Assembly: GCA_963815305.1 (NCBI GenBank)
Contig: CAWFFW010000002.1
Location: 434,001-498,000 of the forward strand
Source: CAXBID01 sp963815305
Lineage (GTDB): Bacteria; Bacteroidota; Bacteroidia; Flavobacteriales; Flavobacteriaceae
Direction: 5' to 3'
DNA: 64,000 nucleotides
Part shown: one piece after another, positions 1 through 10,501 of the stretch
How positions within the stretch are numbered: the stretch's first letter is position 1
Layout of the letters: each line of letters starts with the position of its first letter
Made by a program: the position numbers and the translations under genes
The notes under the pieces: model-generated
What the model was told of the DNA's origin: nothing
Seen by the model: the letters and a program-made list of their open reading frames with translations, nothing else
The model's database searches: none

Positions 1-649
1 ACAATTGATTTGCATTTTCAAAATTATCCTTACTTATTTCATAGTTCAATTGAGCTGAGGCTAAATCAAAAAAGAAATTAACCGCTTTGATATGTATTGA
101 TTCCCTGGCTTCAATAAATTCTATTTTTGCTTTTTCATAAACCAAAGGAGCCGTCTTTTTATTCCATTTTAAAGAATTAAAACTAAATAGGGATTGATTA
201 AAACCCAATTGAATAATATTGTTGTTATATGCAATATTTGATATTGTACCAGAATTCTGTAAACGGTTTATATTGGATCTTAAAAAAACATTTCCACCTG
301 TAGCAGTAATGTTTTGTGAAACGGACAATCCTAAATAAGAATTTAAGGTCTCCACAGTACGGAAAACATCTCGGTTAAGATTAGCATCATAACGTTCAAC
401 AATAGAACTATTATAAACCAAAGGATTTAAGTTCATATTTAGAATTGGTAAGTTTTCAACTTGAAAGTTTCTAAATTCCAAAATACTCGACTGATATAAA
501 TGTTTGGCTTTAAAAGCATCTAGTGAGTTCTTCTCAGACAAAGTGATAACATCATTTAAGTCGATCTCTAATTGATCTTTAATTTGACTAAAAACCATAT
601 AAGAAGTCCCAAAAAGAACTAGAAAAATAAGGGTTTTTAAATTTTTCAT
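1..649 (-). CDS. TolC-family outer-membrane efflux protein (C-terminus outside window)
   Basis: The product begins with a secretion signal (MKNLKTLIFLVLFGTSYMVF, then SQ) and continues with alternating strand and coiled-coil segments typical of the TolC/OEP fold, for example a stretch around LNSYLGLSVSQNITATGG and a long helix EKAKIEFIEARESIHIKA. It would form the outer-membrane channel of the RND pump encoded just upstream. Its ATG lies 4 bases after the stop of the neighbouring RND gene, so it is the last visible gene of the operon adaptor, RND, RND, channel. The reading frame runs off the left edge, so roughly half of the usual 420-450 residues are seen. Assignment rests on pattern and context. 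Confidence 0.85.
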   Translation of the reverse strand, partial: MKNLKTLIFLVLFGTSYMVFSQIKDQLEIDLNDVITLSEKNSLDAFKAKHLYQSSILEFRNFQVENLPILNMNLNPLVYNSSIVERYDANLNRDVFRTVETLNSYLGLSVSQNITATGGNVFLRSNINRLQNSGTISNIAYNNNIIQLGFNQSLFSFNSLKWNKKTAPLVYEKAKIEFIEARESIHIKAVNFFFDLASAQLNYEISKDNFENANQL

Positions 650-653
650 GAAT

Positions 654-3600
654 TTAATTAGGATTTACATTTTGAATTGGTGCTTTTTTAGAATAGAGAT
701 AATAATAACAAAGAGGAATAAAATATAAGCTCACCAAAGTTCCTAAAATCATACCTCCTATTACCGCTAAAGCAAATGGCTTTTGTAATTCGCTTCCCAA
801 ATCTGAATAAAACAAGAAAGGCACCAACGCAAGTATTGTAGTTAAACTTGTCATTAATATTGGTTTCAATCTTTGTTTGCCTGCAAGTTGTAGAGCATCA
901 ACAAGATTATAACCATTTTTCCGTAACTGATTTATTGTCGCTATTTTCAAAATAGAATCATTAATAATTATACCACTCATAACCACAATTCCAATCATAG
1001 ACATCAAGTTTAACGATTCTCCGAAAACATAAAGTAATATTAAAGCTCCTGCAATATCAATTGGTAGTTCAAGTAAAACGATAATAGGTTGTGTTAATGA
1101 TTCAAATTGTGCTGCCAAAATAAAGTATAATAATAGAATTGAAATGAATAGAACAAATACCATTTCTTTAATCAGCTTACCTCCAGAAAATATGTTACCA
1201 CCAAATGCTACATCTAAGTTTGAATCTTCACGAACAATTTTTTCTAATTCACTTAGAATATGTTCATTGCTTACATTTTTTCCTATACCTAAGTCAATTT
1301 CCAACGGGACAAATTGACCATTTTTTCCAGAAAACAATGTTTTATAATCTTGTTCGTTATTTACTGATACTAATGCTTTTACTGGAATATCAAGCCCATT
1401 TTTATTTAGAATGGTTAACTCATTTAAAATATCATCTACAGTATTAAACTTATCACTAATTACTATGGGGATATAGCGTTGGTTTGATTTTAACAAATCA
1501 ACTTGCAACACATTAAATTGTGATTTTAATGTACTAAAAATAGCAGACCTTGTAACATCATACAATAAAAGTTTTTCAGAATCAAGGCTTATCACAATAT
1601 GACTTTGTGTTACTATTTTATTACTTTTTAAATTCAAGGAACTAGAAATAATATTCCGTTGAACTTTTTCTATTTTTTTACTGTTGGGAATCTTCTCATC
1701 TGTTTTAGAAGTTATTTTAGCAATAATATCAGGTTGATCATCGGAAAAAAGACGATCAAATAGTGTCTTGTAATTAGTTAAAGAAAAACGTGCGTTATTA
1801 AAACGCTCCTTAAAAAACAACGTGCTTCTCTGTTTTAATATACTAAGATCATTTGATTCATGAACTTTTACATAAATCCTAGATTCAGAGTGACCTAATC
1901 TTTTTTCTCGATTTAATAAAAACTGCTGTTCTCCTATATATGTATTCGTAGTTTCTACTTGGTCATTAATGTATTCCAAAAATTCAAGTACTCTTTTTTT
2001 ATTCTCTTTTATAGTAACACTTTCATTCCAATCTATATTGACTATAATTTCCTTTTGCTCAACTTGAGGTAATTTTTCTTTTGCTATTAAGTGAAAAAAC
2101 AAATAAGAAATTAATATTATGCTAAAAAAAAGGGGGAAAGCATATTTTTTATATTTAAACACAAAAACAAATCCTTTCTCATAGGTGTTTTCTGTATTTA
2201 AAACTTTGATAAGTTTTATTAAACGCGATAGTTTTCCTTTTCCATTTTCATTTTTCTTATGAAAAAGTTTATAGAGAACAGGTAATAATGTTATGGCTAC
2301 TAATAATGAAACTGTAAGACCAATTGCTACTGCAATAGCCTGGTCATAGAATAGAGCACCAGATATTCCGCTTAAAAAGAGTAATGGAATAAAAACAGCA
2401 CACGTAGTAAGTACCGATGATATTAGAGGTCTTATAACCTCATTAGTTCCTTTTATACATGCCTTTAATATGGTTTCTTTTCTATCAACATATTGAATAA
2501 TATTATCAATAACAATAATTGAATTATCTATCATCATACCAATGCCCAGTATCAAACCCGATAGAGAAATTATATTAATAGATAATCCAACAAGCTTAAA
2601 GAATAATAAACTTATAATAAGAGATGTTGGAATACTGAACCCGATAAGAAACGGCGATTTAATATCTTTTAAGAAAAAAAACATTATTATAAATGCTAGA
2701 AAAGCTCCCAAAACCAAACTTTGCTTTAAGTTTGATATTGTATAGTTTAATATACTGGTTTGATCTTGTGAAAGTGTTAATTCTATTTCTGGATATTTAT
2801 TTCTAAAAGAGTTAATTAATTTGTTTACCTCAAGTTTAAGATCTTCAATGCGGGCTTCACTTTGTTTTATTACTGCCAAACTTATAGCTTCCTTGGCATT
2901 GCTCAAATATTTCCCTTTTACTTGTCTTGGCCTTAAGCCAATTTCTGAAATATCTTTTAATTGAAATATTTTATCATTGGATTTAATATAAATATTTTGA
3001 ACATCCTCAACTGATTTCAATGATGAAGAAAAACGAATATTGTAACGATAATCCCCTTCTTGAACCAGAATATTGCCATAGGAAACATTATTATTTTTTA
3101 ATACTTCTTGAATTTGCTCTTGCGAAATACCTAAACTTTTTATTAAATCTGAGTTTGGTAATATAAATAATTCCGAATAAATCAATCCTGTAACATCAAC
3201 CAATGCTACTTCTGATAATTGTTCTATGCGCCTTTTTAAAACAGCTTCACACAATTCGCCAACTTCTATAAACTTATTATCATCTCCTTTTTCTTTTAAA
3301 CTTACGTTTATATTAAACACAGGGATATCTGATGCGCTAGCTTTAATAACTCTTGGGCGCTCTACCTCTTTGGGTAAATCTCTCATGGCGACATCTATTT
3401 TTTCGTTTGCATCTATAAACGAAATGGTATTGTCAGTACCATATTTAAATTTTAAATGAATAGTACTACTTCCATCTCTGGTCTCACTATATATATCTTC
3501 TAAATTAGAAATTTGCATGAGCTGTCGACGCAACGGTGTAATAATAGTATTCTCCATTTCACGAACAGATGTGTTTGCATGACTTACCTGGACGGTAATT

Positions 3601-3725
3601 TCAGGAATATCTATATCTGGCATCAACGAAACAGGTAATTTATATGACGCTATAAGACCAAGAACCACGATTGCTATAAAGCTCATGATAACTGCTATTG
3701 GTCTCTCTATTAAAAACTTTACCAT
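654..3725 (-). CDS. RND efflux transporter, inner-membrane permease (AcrB/CusA superfamily)
   Basis: At 1023 residues it has the full length of an RND pump. The N-terminus MVKFLIERPIAVIMSF is the standard RND cytoplasmic helix and TM1. TM4 carries GMMIDNSIIVIDN, equivalent to the proton-relay VDDAIVVVEN motif. The second half repeats the fold (TM10 region GIIINDSILKIATINQL). Two large periplasmic loops lie between TM1-2 and TM7-8. It drives proton-coupled export of drugs, metals or lipids through the adaptor and channel of the same operon. It follows the other RND gene by 6 bases, so the two pumps may form a hetero-oligomer, as MdtB/MdtC do; that is inference. Substrate is unknown. Confidence 0.93.
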   Translation of the reverse strand: MVKFLIERPIAVIMSFIAIVVLGLIASYKLPVSLMPDIDIPEITVQVSHANTSVREMENTIITPLRRQLMQISNLEDIYSETRDGSSTIHLKFKYGTDNTISFIDANEKIDVAMRDLPKEVERPRVIKASASDIPVFNINVSLKEKGDDNKFIEVGELCEAVLKRRIEQLSEVALVDVTGLIYSELFILPNSDLIKSLGISQEQIQEVLKNNNVSYGNILVQEGDYRYNIRFSSSLKSVEDVQNIYIKSNDKIFQLKDISEIGLRPRQVKGKYLSNAKEAISLAVIKQSEARIEDLKLEVNKLINSFRNKYPEIELTLSQDQTSILNYTISNLKQSLVLGAFLAFIIMFFFLKDIKSPFLIGFSIPTSLIISLLFFKLVGLSINIISLSGLILGIGMMIDNSIIVIDNIIQYVDRKETILKACIKGTNEVIRPLISSVLTTCAVFIPLLFLSGISGALFYDQAIAVAIGLTVSLLVAITLLPVLYKLFHKKNENGKGKLSRLIKLIKVLNTENTYEKGFVFVFKYKKYAFPLFFSIILISYLFFHLIAKEKLPQVEQKEIIVNIDWNESVTIKENKKRVLEFLEYINDQVETTNTYIGEQQFLLNREKRLGHSESRIYVKVHESNDLSILKQRSTLFFKERFNNARFSLTNYKTLFDRLFSDDQPDIIAKITSKTDEKIPNSKKIEKVQRNIISSSLNLKSNKIVTQSHIVISLDSEKLLLYDVTRSAIFSTLKSQFNVLQVDLLKSNQRYIPIVISDKFNTVDDILNELTILNKNGLDIPVKALVSVNNEQDYKTLFSGKNGQFVPLEIDLGIGKNVSNEHILSELEKIVREDSNLDVAFGGNIFSGGKLIKEMVFVLFISILLLYFILAAQFESLTQPIIVLLELPIDIAGALILLYVFGESLNLMSMIGIVVMSGIIINDSILKIATINQLRKNGYNLVDALQLAGKQRLKPILMTSLTTILALVPFLFYSDLGSELQKPFALAVIGGMILGTLVSLYFIPLCYYYLYSKKAPIQNVNPN

Positions 3726-3731
3726 TCTATG

Positions 3732-6700
3732 CTAAGACATTTTAGGATTAAGGATTGTGTTTTGGATTGATTTATTGATAGAATTCAAGTTAATATCTTT
3801 CTTTTTAGATTGCCTTCTCCAGAACATAAATATGGGTAAATAAATGATTAATATGGGAATTGAAAATATCAATCCTCCTATGGTACCTGCTGATAATGCA
3901 AACCAAAACGGTTCTTCATGAGATGAAAACAAAAACGGAATTAAACCTAATATTGTGGAAAGTATGGTTAACGAAATAGGTATAATTTTAGCGTTATATG
4001 CTTTTATATAATTTTTAATTTTATGCATTTTATTTTTCCTTTTATTCAAATTATTATAGTCATTTATAATATAAAGAGCTGCATTTACTAATAAACCACA
4101 TAATAATAGTAATGAAGCATAACCCCCTTGGTCAAAACGTAATTCAAAAATTGAAAATGTTAAAAATACGCCTATAAATGATAATGGAATCATCAAAATG
4201 GCCACCAGTGGTTGCCATAACGATTCAAGAAGAATGGCACATATAAAATAGATAATTAAAATAACTAGAAAGATTAACCAATATTGAGACTTCTCTTTAG
4301 GGTTCCAAGGTCTTATGTTTTTCTTTACCGCCTTGAATCCCATTGGCAAGTTTGAATTGAGAGTATCAATAGTACCTGTTAATATACGTTCTCCTAATCC
4401 GTAACTACCAATAAAATCATATTCTATAGCAACCTTAAACTCTTGATTGAATTTTTCAATAATACCTTTAGACGGTTCTTTTCTAAGTGTTCCTAATTCT
4501 TTTAATTTGGACGATTTAGTTAATTCGTTATTTACACCCCATATATCTGTTCCTATAGATTGTGATGATTTTAGTTTTACAGGAGTATACTCATTATTGT
4601 AGAGAATAGAAGTGATATTCTTATCATCAAAGGTTAGTTTACTTAAATTATTAATGGTTTGATGTATGGATGTATTTTGTTTTACAAGGAGTTCATTATT
4701 TAAAGCCATAACGTATTCATTTCTAACCTTATCACGATACCGTTTACGTCCTGTATTGATAACTACTGTTTGGATTCTTGGATTTACCAACAAATTTTCT
4801 TTTGCTTTTTCTGCATACCTTAATATAGTTTCATAATTATATCCTGTAATTTCAAGTATACTACTACGCATAGCATCATTTGTTTTATTGCTAAACCCAA
4901 CCCCAACACCACTTATAGACATATCACAACCTCCTATATTAGAGGCAAAAGCAATCAAATCATCTTTTAAAAATTCAGGAAAACCTGAATGATCATAATC
5001 AGGTTTAAATAAAATTTCCATTCTTGCATTTTCAATATCATATATATAAGTAAAGTAATTCTCTATTTCATTAAATTGAGACAAATAGTTTTCTATTTTT
5101 TTTGCGACTGTATTTGTTTGTGCTATGACGGCACCATCTGGCATATAAATTCTTATATTAAGACGTGATCTTCCTTTATCTTCATCATTGGTTTGTGCAA
5201 AATTAACTTCTGTAAACAAACGCATCGTTCCTCCCAATATTTTATCAACATATGGGCGCATGGTTTCGTAAGTTTCGCTTCCAAAAACTTTGTTATACCA
5301 ATCTGTATAACTTGCATCTCCTTCTATAGAATGAGGTAACCAAAATACGGGTAATCCAAATGCTAATATAGCTAAGAAAACAAATACTCTTTTAAAACGT
5401 AAACCAAAAAGGATACTAGCTCTATAAAACCTAGAAACCTTCCAAACTCTACGCTTTCTTTTAAATAAGAGTTGAAGCTTAATTTTCCCTAATGGATATT
5501 TATCTAAAAGTGCAGGTATAAAAAAGAAGGCTACAAGTAATGATGCAAATAAATTTATAACGATTACAATAGCAAAATCAACTAAATGAGTTTTTAATTT
5601 GTCTTCTAAAAAGAAGATAACAGACAAAGCTCCCATAGTTGTTAATGTAGCTGCTAAAATGGCTAGAAATACTTTTTTGTTTTTCTTATGCCTTAAGTGA
5701 TCAAGCATTAAAATACTATTGTCAACTAAAATCCCAAAAGACACTGTTATTCCTGCGAGTGCATAAACACTAATTTCTACATGAAATAAAAAATATAGAA
5801 TAAAGGCAATACATAAATTAGCAACTAAACTGGCTACAATAATAAATAAATAGCGCCATTTTCTACTAATAATTAACACTAATGCAAGTATCAATCCAAT
5901 AGACAAAGCAATTCTTGTACTAATGGTATTAATTTCCTTTACTAAATCTTCAGTACTATCCCTGACAAGCATTAAAGAAAACCCTTTAGGAAGCTTCTGT
6001 TCTAAAAGCCTAACTTTGTCTTGAATAGATTTGGCTAATTTTATTTGGTTAACATTTGGTTCTGCATAAACAACCATATTGGTTGTGTTAAGTCCGTTAA
6101 TTCGAGAATATCTTCTACTTTCTTGTTCTTTGTAAGTAGCCGTTGTAATATCTCCCAGGTAAACAATTCTTTCATTTACTTTTTTTACTGGAATATTATG
6201 CCATTCTAAAGTGTCCTTTTTGTAACCTTTTAATGTTAAATACGTTTCATTCTTAACGCCTTTATTATCTAAAAACAAGCCATAGCCTAATTCTTTTTTA
6301 ACTAAATAACTTCTAATGGCATTCTGAATATCATTTATAGAGATGTTGTTGTTTTCAAGCTGATGTTTATTATATACTAATTCCCATTCATAAGGTGTTC
6401 CTCCATATAAAGACACACTCTCTACACCCTCTAATGTTGATAATTGAGATTGAAAAAAATCTTCGCCAAACTTCTGTATGTAATACCCACTTCCATTTCC
6501 TAAGATGGTATAGTATAGTATGGGACTTTTTTGAGTATTACTATCTCTAAAGCCACGTTCTGTAACAATAGGCAGAGAGACATTTTCTGGTAAATTTTTG
6601 TGTGATGAACGAATTAACGCATTCAACTCAAACTTAACCAATTTAGTGTTTGTATTTTCATCAAGCTTTAAATAAACAACACCTTCCCCTTTTGATGATT

Positions 6701-6926
6701 TAGATGTAATTGTTTGAACACCTTTTAATGTTGAGGCTAACCCTTCTATCTTTGAGGTTACCTCCTTTTCTATTACCTCTGCCAAAGCGCCGTCCCATTT
6801 ATAAGATATTGTTAATGCATTTGTATTTTCTGAAGGCATTAACTGAAAAGAAAGAAAAGGTACTAAACTAATACCAATTATGATAAATAATACAAATACA
6901 ATGTTTATAGAGAATGAATTTTTCAT
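3732..6926 (-). CDS. RND efflux transporter, second inner-membrane permease
   Basis: This 1064-residue protein has the RND layout: an N-terminal helix (FSINIVFVLFIIIGISLVPF), a porter domain, TM4 with SFGILVDNSILMLDHL, then a second TM bundle near the C-terminus (LLLLCGLLVNAALYIINDY). It is clearly divergent from the downstream RND paralogue and has a basic C-terminal tail. The conserved TM4 acidic residue is kept, while the TM10 region lacks an obvious second acidic relay. It may be the less active partner in a mixed trimer, which is inference. It lies between the adaptor gene (36 bases away) and the second RND gene. Confidence 0.9.
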   Translation of the reverse strand: MKNSFSINIVFVLFIIIGISLVPFLSFQLMPSENTNALTISYKWDGALAEVIEKEVTSKIEGLASTLKGVQTITSKSSKGEGVVYLKLDENTNTKLVKFELNALIRSSHKNLPENVSLPIVTERGFRDSNTQKSPILYYTILGNGSGYYIQKFGEDFFQSQLSTLEGVESVSLYGGTPYEWELVYNKHQLENNNISINDIQNAIRSYLVKKELGYGLFLDNKGVKNETYLTLKGYKKDTLEWHNIPVKKVNERIVYLGDITTATYKEQESRRYSRINGLNTTNMVVYAEPNVNQIKLAKSIQDKVRLLEQKLPKGFSLMLVRDSTEDLVKEINTISTRIALSIGLILALVLIISRKWRYLFIIVASLVANLCIAFILYFLFHVEISVYALAGITVSFGILVDNSILMLDHLRHKKNKKVFLAILAATLTTMGALSVIFFLEDKLKTHLVDFAIVIVINLFASLLVAFFFIPALLDKYPLGKIKLQLLFKRKRRVWKVSRFYRASILFGLRFKRVFVFLAILAFGLPVFWLPHSIEGDASYTDWYNKVFGSETYETMRPYVDKILGGTMRLFTEVNFAQTNDEDKGRSRLNIRIYMPDGAVIAQTNTVAKKIENYLSQFNEIENYFTYIYDIENARMEILFKPDYDHSGFPEFLKDDLIAFASNIGGCDMSISGVGVGFSNKTNDAMRSSILEITGYNYETILRYAEKAKENLLVNPRIQTVVINTGRKRYRDKVRNEYVMALNNELLVKQNTSIHQTINNLSKLTFDDKNITSILYNNEYTPVKLKSSQSIGTDIWGVNNELTKSSKLKELGTLRKEPSKGIIEKFNQEFKVAIEYDFIGSYGLGERILTGTIDTLNSNLPMGFKAVKKNIRPWNPKEKSQYWLIFLVILIIYFICAILLESLWQPLVAILMIPLSFIGVFLTFSIFELRFDQGGYASLLLLCGLLVNAALYIINDYNNLNKRKNKMHKIKNYIKAYNAKIIPISLTILSTILGLIPFLFSSHEEPFWFALSAGTIGGLIFSIPILIIYLPIFMFWRRQSKKKDINLNSINKSIQNTILNPKMS

Positions 6927-6962
6927 TTATAGCTTAATTATTTAAACATAAATTATATACAT

Positions 6963-8027
6963 TTATTCTACAACTTGTACTTTAGTTTGGTGTGCTAAAT
7001 TAGAATTGCCAGATACAATTACTACATCACCTGTTTTAATACCATCATTAATTACGATATGGCTACTGTTTTCTTGACCTATTTCTACGTATACCCAATG
7101 TGCTTCATCTTTTTTTAATACAAATACCACGTGCTTATCTTGGCGTAATAATACTGCCGATTTTGGCAATACTATTTTACCAGTTACGGCATTCTTTATT
7201 TTTATTTTAATATTCATGCCATCAAAAAAAGAAGCTTTGGTATTATCTACCTGTGCTTTTACTTTTACCATTCCGTCACTATCAATTACAGGGTTTATTT
7301 CAATAATTGTACCTGAATACGCTTGGTCTGGTTCTGAAAATTGGAATATTTCAATAATCTGCCCGCGTTTTATTTTTGAAATTTCAGATTCTAATACAGG
7401 AAATATAACCTCCATTTGGCTATCATCAATAAGCGTACAGAGCGTATTTTCGTAATTAGTTGTTAAATTATGCTCAGCGGCAACTAAATTAGCTATAATA
7501 CCAGAAAAAGGTGCTCGTATTTTTGTTTTACCATAATTATAATTTGCTTCTTTTAAGTCTGCAACTGCTTTACTATAATTACTTTGTATTTTTACATTAC
7601 TTAAAATTTTATCGGGCACATTTAAGGTGTCTTTTATCTTATAATCGAACCCTAATAAAATATCTTGTAGCTCAATAATAGCTTTATCTAAACTTATTTT
7701 TGAATTTTCTAATTTCCTTAATGCGTTTGTTTTATCTAATTCAGCTAGTAGCTGTCCCTTGTTTACACGATCACCATTTTTTACATAAATTTTAGTAAGG
7801 CGCTCCGTTGCTTCAAATGGTATTTCAGCTTTCTTTCTAGCTTGTAATTTCCCGTTACTTAATATTTCTAAATTAAAGTCGGTCGTTTTTACATTTATTA
7901 CCTTAACCTCTATGGGGTTATCAGTAAATGTGTTTTTTAACCCTTCGTCAGAATCTGAATCAGTTGATTTATTATCTTTACAAGCAAAAACTAAACTTAA
8001 AACTAGAAACAGGATGCTTTTTCTCAT
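6963..8027 (-). CDS. RND efflux periplasmic adaptor (membrane fusion lipoprotein)
   Basis: The first 16 residues end in a lipobox (LSLVFAC), so the protein is a lipoprotein. Residues about 50-100 and 170-215 form the split lipoyl/biotinyl-like domain (GKLQARKKAEIPFEATERL and KTKIRAPFSGIIANLV). A short helical hairpin (KLENSKISLDKAIIELQD) lies between them, with a beta-barrel and membrane-proximal domain after. It joins the RND pumps to the TolC-like channel. It is first in the operon. Its 5' end (leader and acidic linker) is nearly identical to the 5' end of the propeller gene at 8539-9873, the mark of an old tandem duplication. Confidence 0.92.
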   Translation of the reverse strand: MRKSILFLVLSLVFACKDNKSTDSDSDEGLKNTFTDNPIEVKVINVKTTDFNLEILSNGKLQARKKAEIPFEATERLTKIYVKNGDRVNKGQLLAELDKTNALRKLENSKISLDKAIIELQDILLGFDYKIKDTLNVPDKILSNVKIQSNYSKAVADLKEANYNYGKTKIRAPFSGIIANLVAAEHNLTTNYENTLCTLIDDSQMEVIFPVLESEISKIKRGQIIEIFQFSEPDQAYSGTIIEINPVIDSDGMVKVKAQVDNTKASFFDGMNIKIKIKNAVTGKIVLPKSAVLLRQDKHVVFVLKKDEAHWVYVEIGQENSSHIVINDGIKTGDVVIVSGNSNLAHQTKVQVVE

Positions 8028-8051
8028 TTATCATTTTAATGTTAAAAAAAT

Positions 8052-8522
8052 CTAAATTCTTTTATAAGAAATAGAGTCGCCGACTTTGATATTATTACTT
8101 TCACAAAAACCTGCATTTACTTCAATCACATACATAGTATGATATATGGAAGGCAACCCTTTTTTTTAAAAGAGGTTGAGTTTTTTCATAAATAGAAACC
8201 ACCTTAAATTCTTTGTTTACATACATTATGTCTAAGGGTATAAAAGTATTTTTCATTCAAAACGAACGTTTTTTACTATTTTCAAAAAGAAATAACATCC
8301 CGTTATTTTTATCAAGACATTTTCTATTCATTAAACCTGTGCTTCTTTCTAATCTCGTTTCAGCCATTTCAATTTTAATATTAGTTATCTCTTTATTTTT
8401 TTTTTATAAAAACTTAAGACACCCTCTTGTTTGAAATGGTCTTTACAAAAATTATTATAATAAGTGAGTCCAATTATTAACGTAGATAAAACTACTAAAA
8501 GTAAGAACACCTTTCTTTTCAT
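8052..8522 (-). pseudogene. DUF192 family protein, disrupted
   Basis: Reading from the ATG at 8522, the frame gives an N-terminal hydrophobic segment and then a DUF192 domain aligning with the intact copy at 9895-10362 (shared GLMNRK, NNGMLF, MKNT-IPLDI-YV, VIEVNAGFC, NIKVGDSISYKRI). Two lesions break it: a TGA replaces the conserved Trp codon just before MKNT, and a run of eight T at 8160-8167 shifts the frame before the last third. Two independent lesions argue for real decay and against a single sequencing error. It stands between a propeller gene and the adaptor gene, at the duplicated position of the intact copy. Confidence 0.85.
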
Positions 8523-8538
8523 TTGCCAAAAATTAATA

Positions 8539-9873
8539 TTAACTTTTAAACCAATTAAATATTAAAATGGGATTATCTCCTTCTTTGGTTTGATTTATTA
8601 TATCTTGAACAAGAGTATTTTTGTACTTTTCAGATTTAAATTTTTTACTATTAATAAACATAGATGGAGAGGCAAAATTAACCAAACTATTTTTATAAGT
8701 ACATATTTTTGTCCCTAAAAATCCAAAACTTAAATTATCCGTTTTTCTATCTATTAAATTGAGTTCTCCCGATTTTAGATTATATATAAAATTTTCTTTT
8801 GATTCTTTTGTTTTTGCAGAAAAGAAAAGATTATCATTAAGAATATAATACCCACCCATATTATCTAAATATTGAAATTTATTTTGTTTAATTTTTTCAT
8901 AAAATTCGCTAAACTTGATATTGTAATTAAACTTTTCTGGGATAGTTTTGCCCTCAAAGTTAATTTCAAAAAATGTAGAATAGTTTTTTTTGTTAATTTG
9001 AATAATTGTATTTGTAAATGGTTGATTAAATAAAATTTTTGAATTATCACTTCTGTATAAACTGCTCATTGACTTGTACATTAGAGTATTCTGGGCTACA
9101 TTGGTTTCTAAAATCTTTGAAATCACTTTACCTTTCAAATCTGTTATTATTAAAGAGTAATATTTTGTGTCGCTATTTTTGTTTGTTCTTTGACCTACTA
9201 AATGTGTGTCAAAAACATACTCATCAAAACTTTCACTCAGAACAAAATTAGATGCACTAAAACTTAGTTTTGTAGAAAATTTAAACTGGCCATTTAGATT
9301 ATAAGATAGTAGAGTTCTTCTAGCTCTATCATAAATTATCATTTCTTTTGTCTTTTCATTTATATCAAAAGAGAAAGGCATAATGTATTCTCCAGGTCCT
9401 TTTCCTTTTTTTCCAAAAGACCTTATGAATTCACCTTCAATACTAAATTCTAACAATAATTTAGACACGTTGTCTAAAATATAAATACTATTATTAAAAA
9501 TTTTTATTTTTGCTGGAGAACCAATTAAGCATTGTTTATTGGTTTCCAATTTAACAACCGTAGTAGAATCCACTATTTGAGAATACTTAATTGCATTCGT
9601 CTCACTTATTAGTTCTGGGATAATAATAGAATTAACTGCTTTAGGTTTACTTTTTTTTATGACAATATCATTTGAAATAGTTATATCCTCATCAGATTTA
9701 TCATCTTTTTGTTTTTTAGACTGGTCATTTTCAATAAAATCATACGTGTTTTTTTTATCTATTAAATCACTATTTGTGTTTTTTAACCCTTCGTCAGAAT
9801 CTACATCAATTGATTTATTGTCTTTACAAGCAAAAACTAAGCTTAAAACAAGGAGAATGATACTTTTTTTCAT
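8539..9873 (-). CDS. Chimeric lipoprotein with 6-bladed beta-propeller
   Basis: The 444-residue product has a lipobox leader (LSLVFAC) and acidic linker that match the RND adaptor's leader. A low-complexity spacer follows (residues 35-75), then a 6-bladed beta-propeller domain with repeated blade motifs (FIRSFGKKGKGPGEYIMP; SIYILDNVSKLLLEF). The propeller body is homologous to the protein at 10502-11683 (shared VVKLET-K-CLIG-P-KIK and KEGDNPI near the C-terminus). The protein is probably anchored on the periplasmic side of a membrane. Such propellers occur next to NVEALA peptides in Bacteroidota, and their function is not known to me. The chimeric start is explained by a tandem duplication. 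Confidence 0.8.
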   Translation of the reverse strand: MKKSIILLVLSLVFACKDNKSIDVDSDEGLKNTNSDLIDKKNTYDFIENDQSKKQKDDKSDEDITISNDIVIKKSKPKAVNSIIIPELISETNAIKYSQIVDSTTVVKLETNKQCLIGSPAKIKIFNNSIYILDNVSKLLLEFSIEGEFIRSFGKKGKGPGEYIMPFSFDINEKTKEMIIYDRARRTLLSYNLNGQFKFSTKLSFSASNFVLSESFDEYVFDTHLVGQRTNKNSDTKYYSLIITDLKGKVISKILETNVAQNTLMYKSMSSLYRSDNSKILFNQPFTNTIIQINKKNYSTFFEINFEGKTIPEKFNYNIKFSEFYEKIKQNKFQYLDNMGGYYILNDNLFFSAKTKESKENFIYNLKSGELNLIDRKTDNLSFGFLGTKICTYKNSLVNFASPSMFINSKKFKSEKYKNTLVQDIINQTKEGDNPILIFNWFKS

Positions 9874-9894
9874 TTATATTTTTAATGTTAAAAA

Positions 9895-10362
9895 CTAAAT
9901 CCTTTTATAGGAAATAGAATCGCCAACTTTAATATTATGCATATTACAAAAACCCGCATTAACCTCTACAACATACATAGCCTTTTTATATGATGGATAT
10001 TTTTTTTCTAAAAGAGGTTCTGTGTTTTCTTGAATAGAAACTACATGGAATTTATTATCCACATAAATTATATCTAATGGAATATAGGTGTTCTTCATCC
10101 AAAAAAAACGCTTATAGCTAGTATCATAAATAAAAAGCATGCCATTGTTTTTCTCTAAATACTTTCTATTCATTAAACCTATATTCCGTTTGTGTTTGAT
10201 ATCTGCAATTTCTATGTTAATTTTCTTTTGTTCACTGCTCCCAGTTACAAAAATTAACTCCCCCTCTTTTTTAAAAGATTCAGTTTTTCTACAGCTACCA
10301 AATAAAATAACGACAAATAGTAAAAGTGCAATTTTAATAATTAAATGTCTTCTTTTTGTCAT
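9895..10362 (-). CDS. DUF192 family lipoprotein, intact copy
   Basis: I place the start at 10362, not at the upstream ATG at 10410, because MTKRRHLIIKIALLLFVVI followed by LFGSC is a well-formed lipoprotein signal. The mature part is a DUF192 domain (IADIKHKRNIGLMNRKYL, NNGMLFIY, FWMKNTYIPLDIIYVD, VEVNAGFC), about 155 residues in all and of normal length for the family. DUF192 proteins are small exported proteins of unclear function. A second, broken copy lies at 8052-8522. The gene sits 21 bases before the chimeric propeller gene and probably shares its transcript. Confidence 0.88.
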   Translation of the reverse strand: MTKRRHLIIKIALLLFVVILFGSCRKTESFKKEGELIFVTGSSEQKKINIEIADIKHKRNIGLMNRKYLEKNNGMLFIYDTSYKRFFWMKNTYIPLDIIYVDNKFHVVSIQENTEPLLEKKYPSYKKAMYVVEVNAGFCNMHNIKVGDSISYKRI

Positions 10363-10501
10363 CTCTTTTAATATTATATTAAAGTTTATAAAAAAATTAA
10401 TCTTCATCACTAATTAATTTTTGTTTACTATCCTATTAAATTAATTAGACTGCATAATATTCAAGATTTTGTTAATTTGAATAAGTACATATTGATATTA
10501 A

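Noticed and set aside
1205..1447. Plus-strand open frames inside the RND genes (also at 2542-2745 and 3226-3459)
   Set aside because: They lie antisense to well-supported pump genes and have no family features.
8213..8434. Hydrophobic 73-codon frame on the plus strand
   Set aside because: It is the antisense of the broken DUF192 gene, whose homology explains the region.
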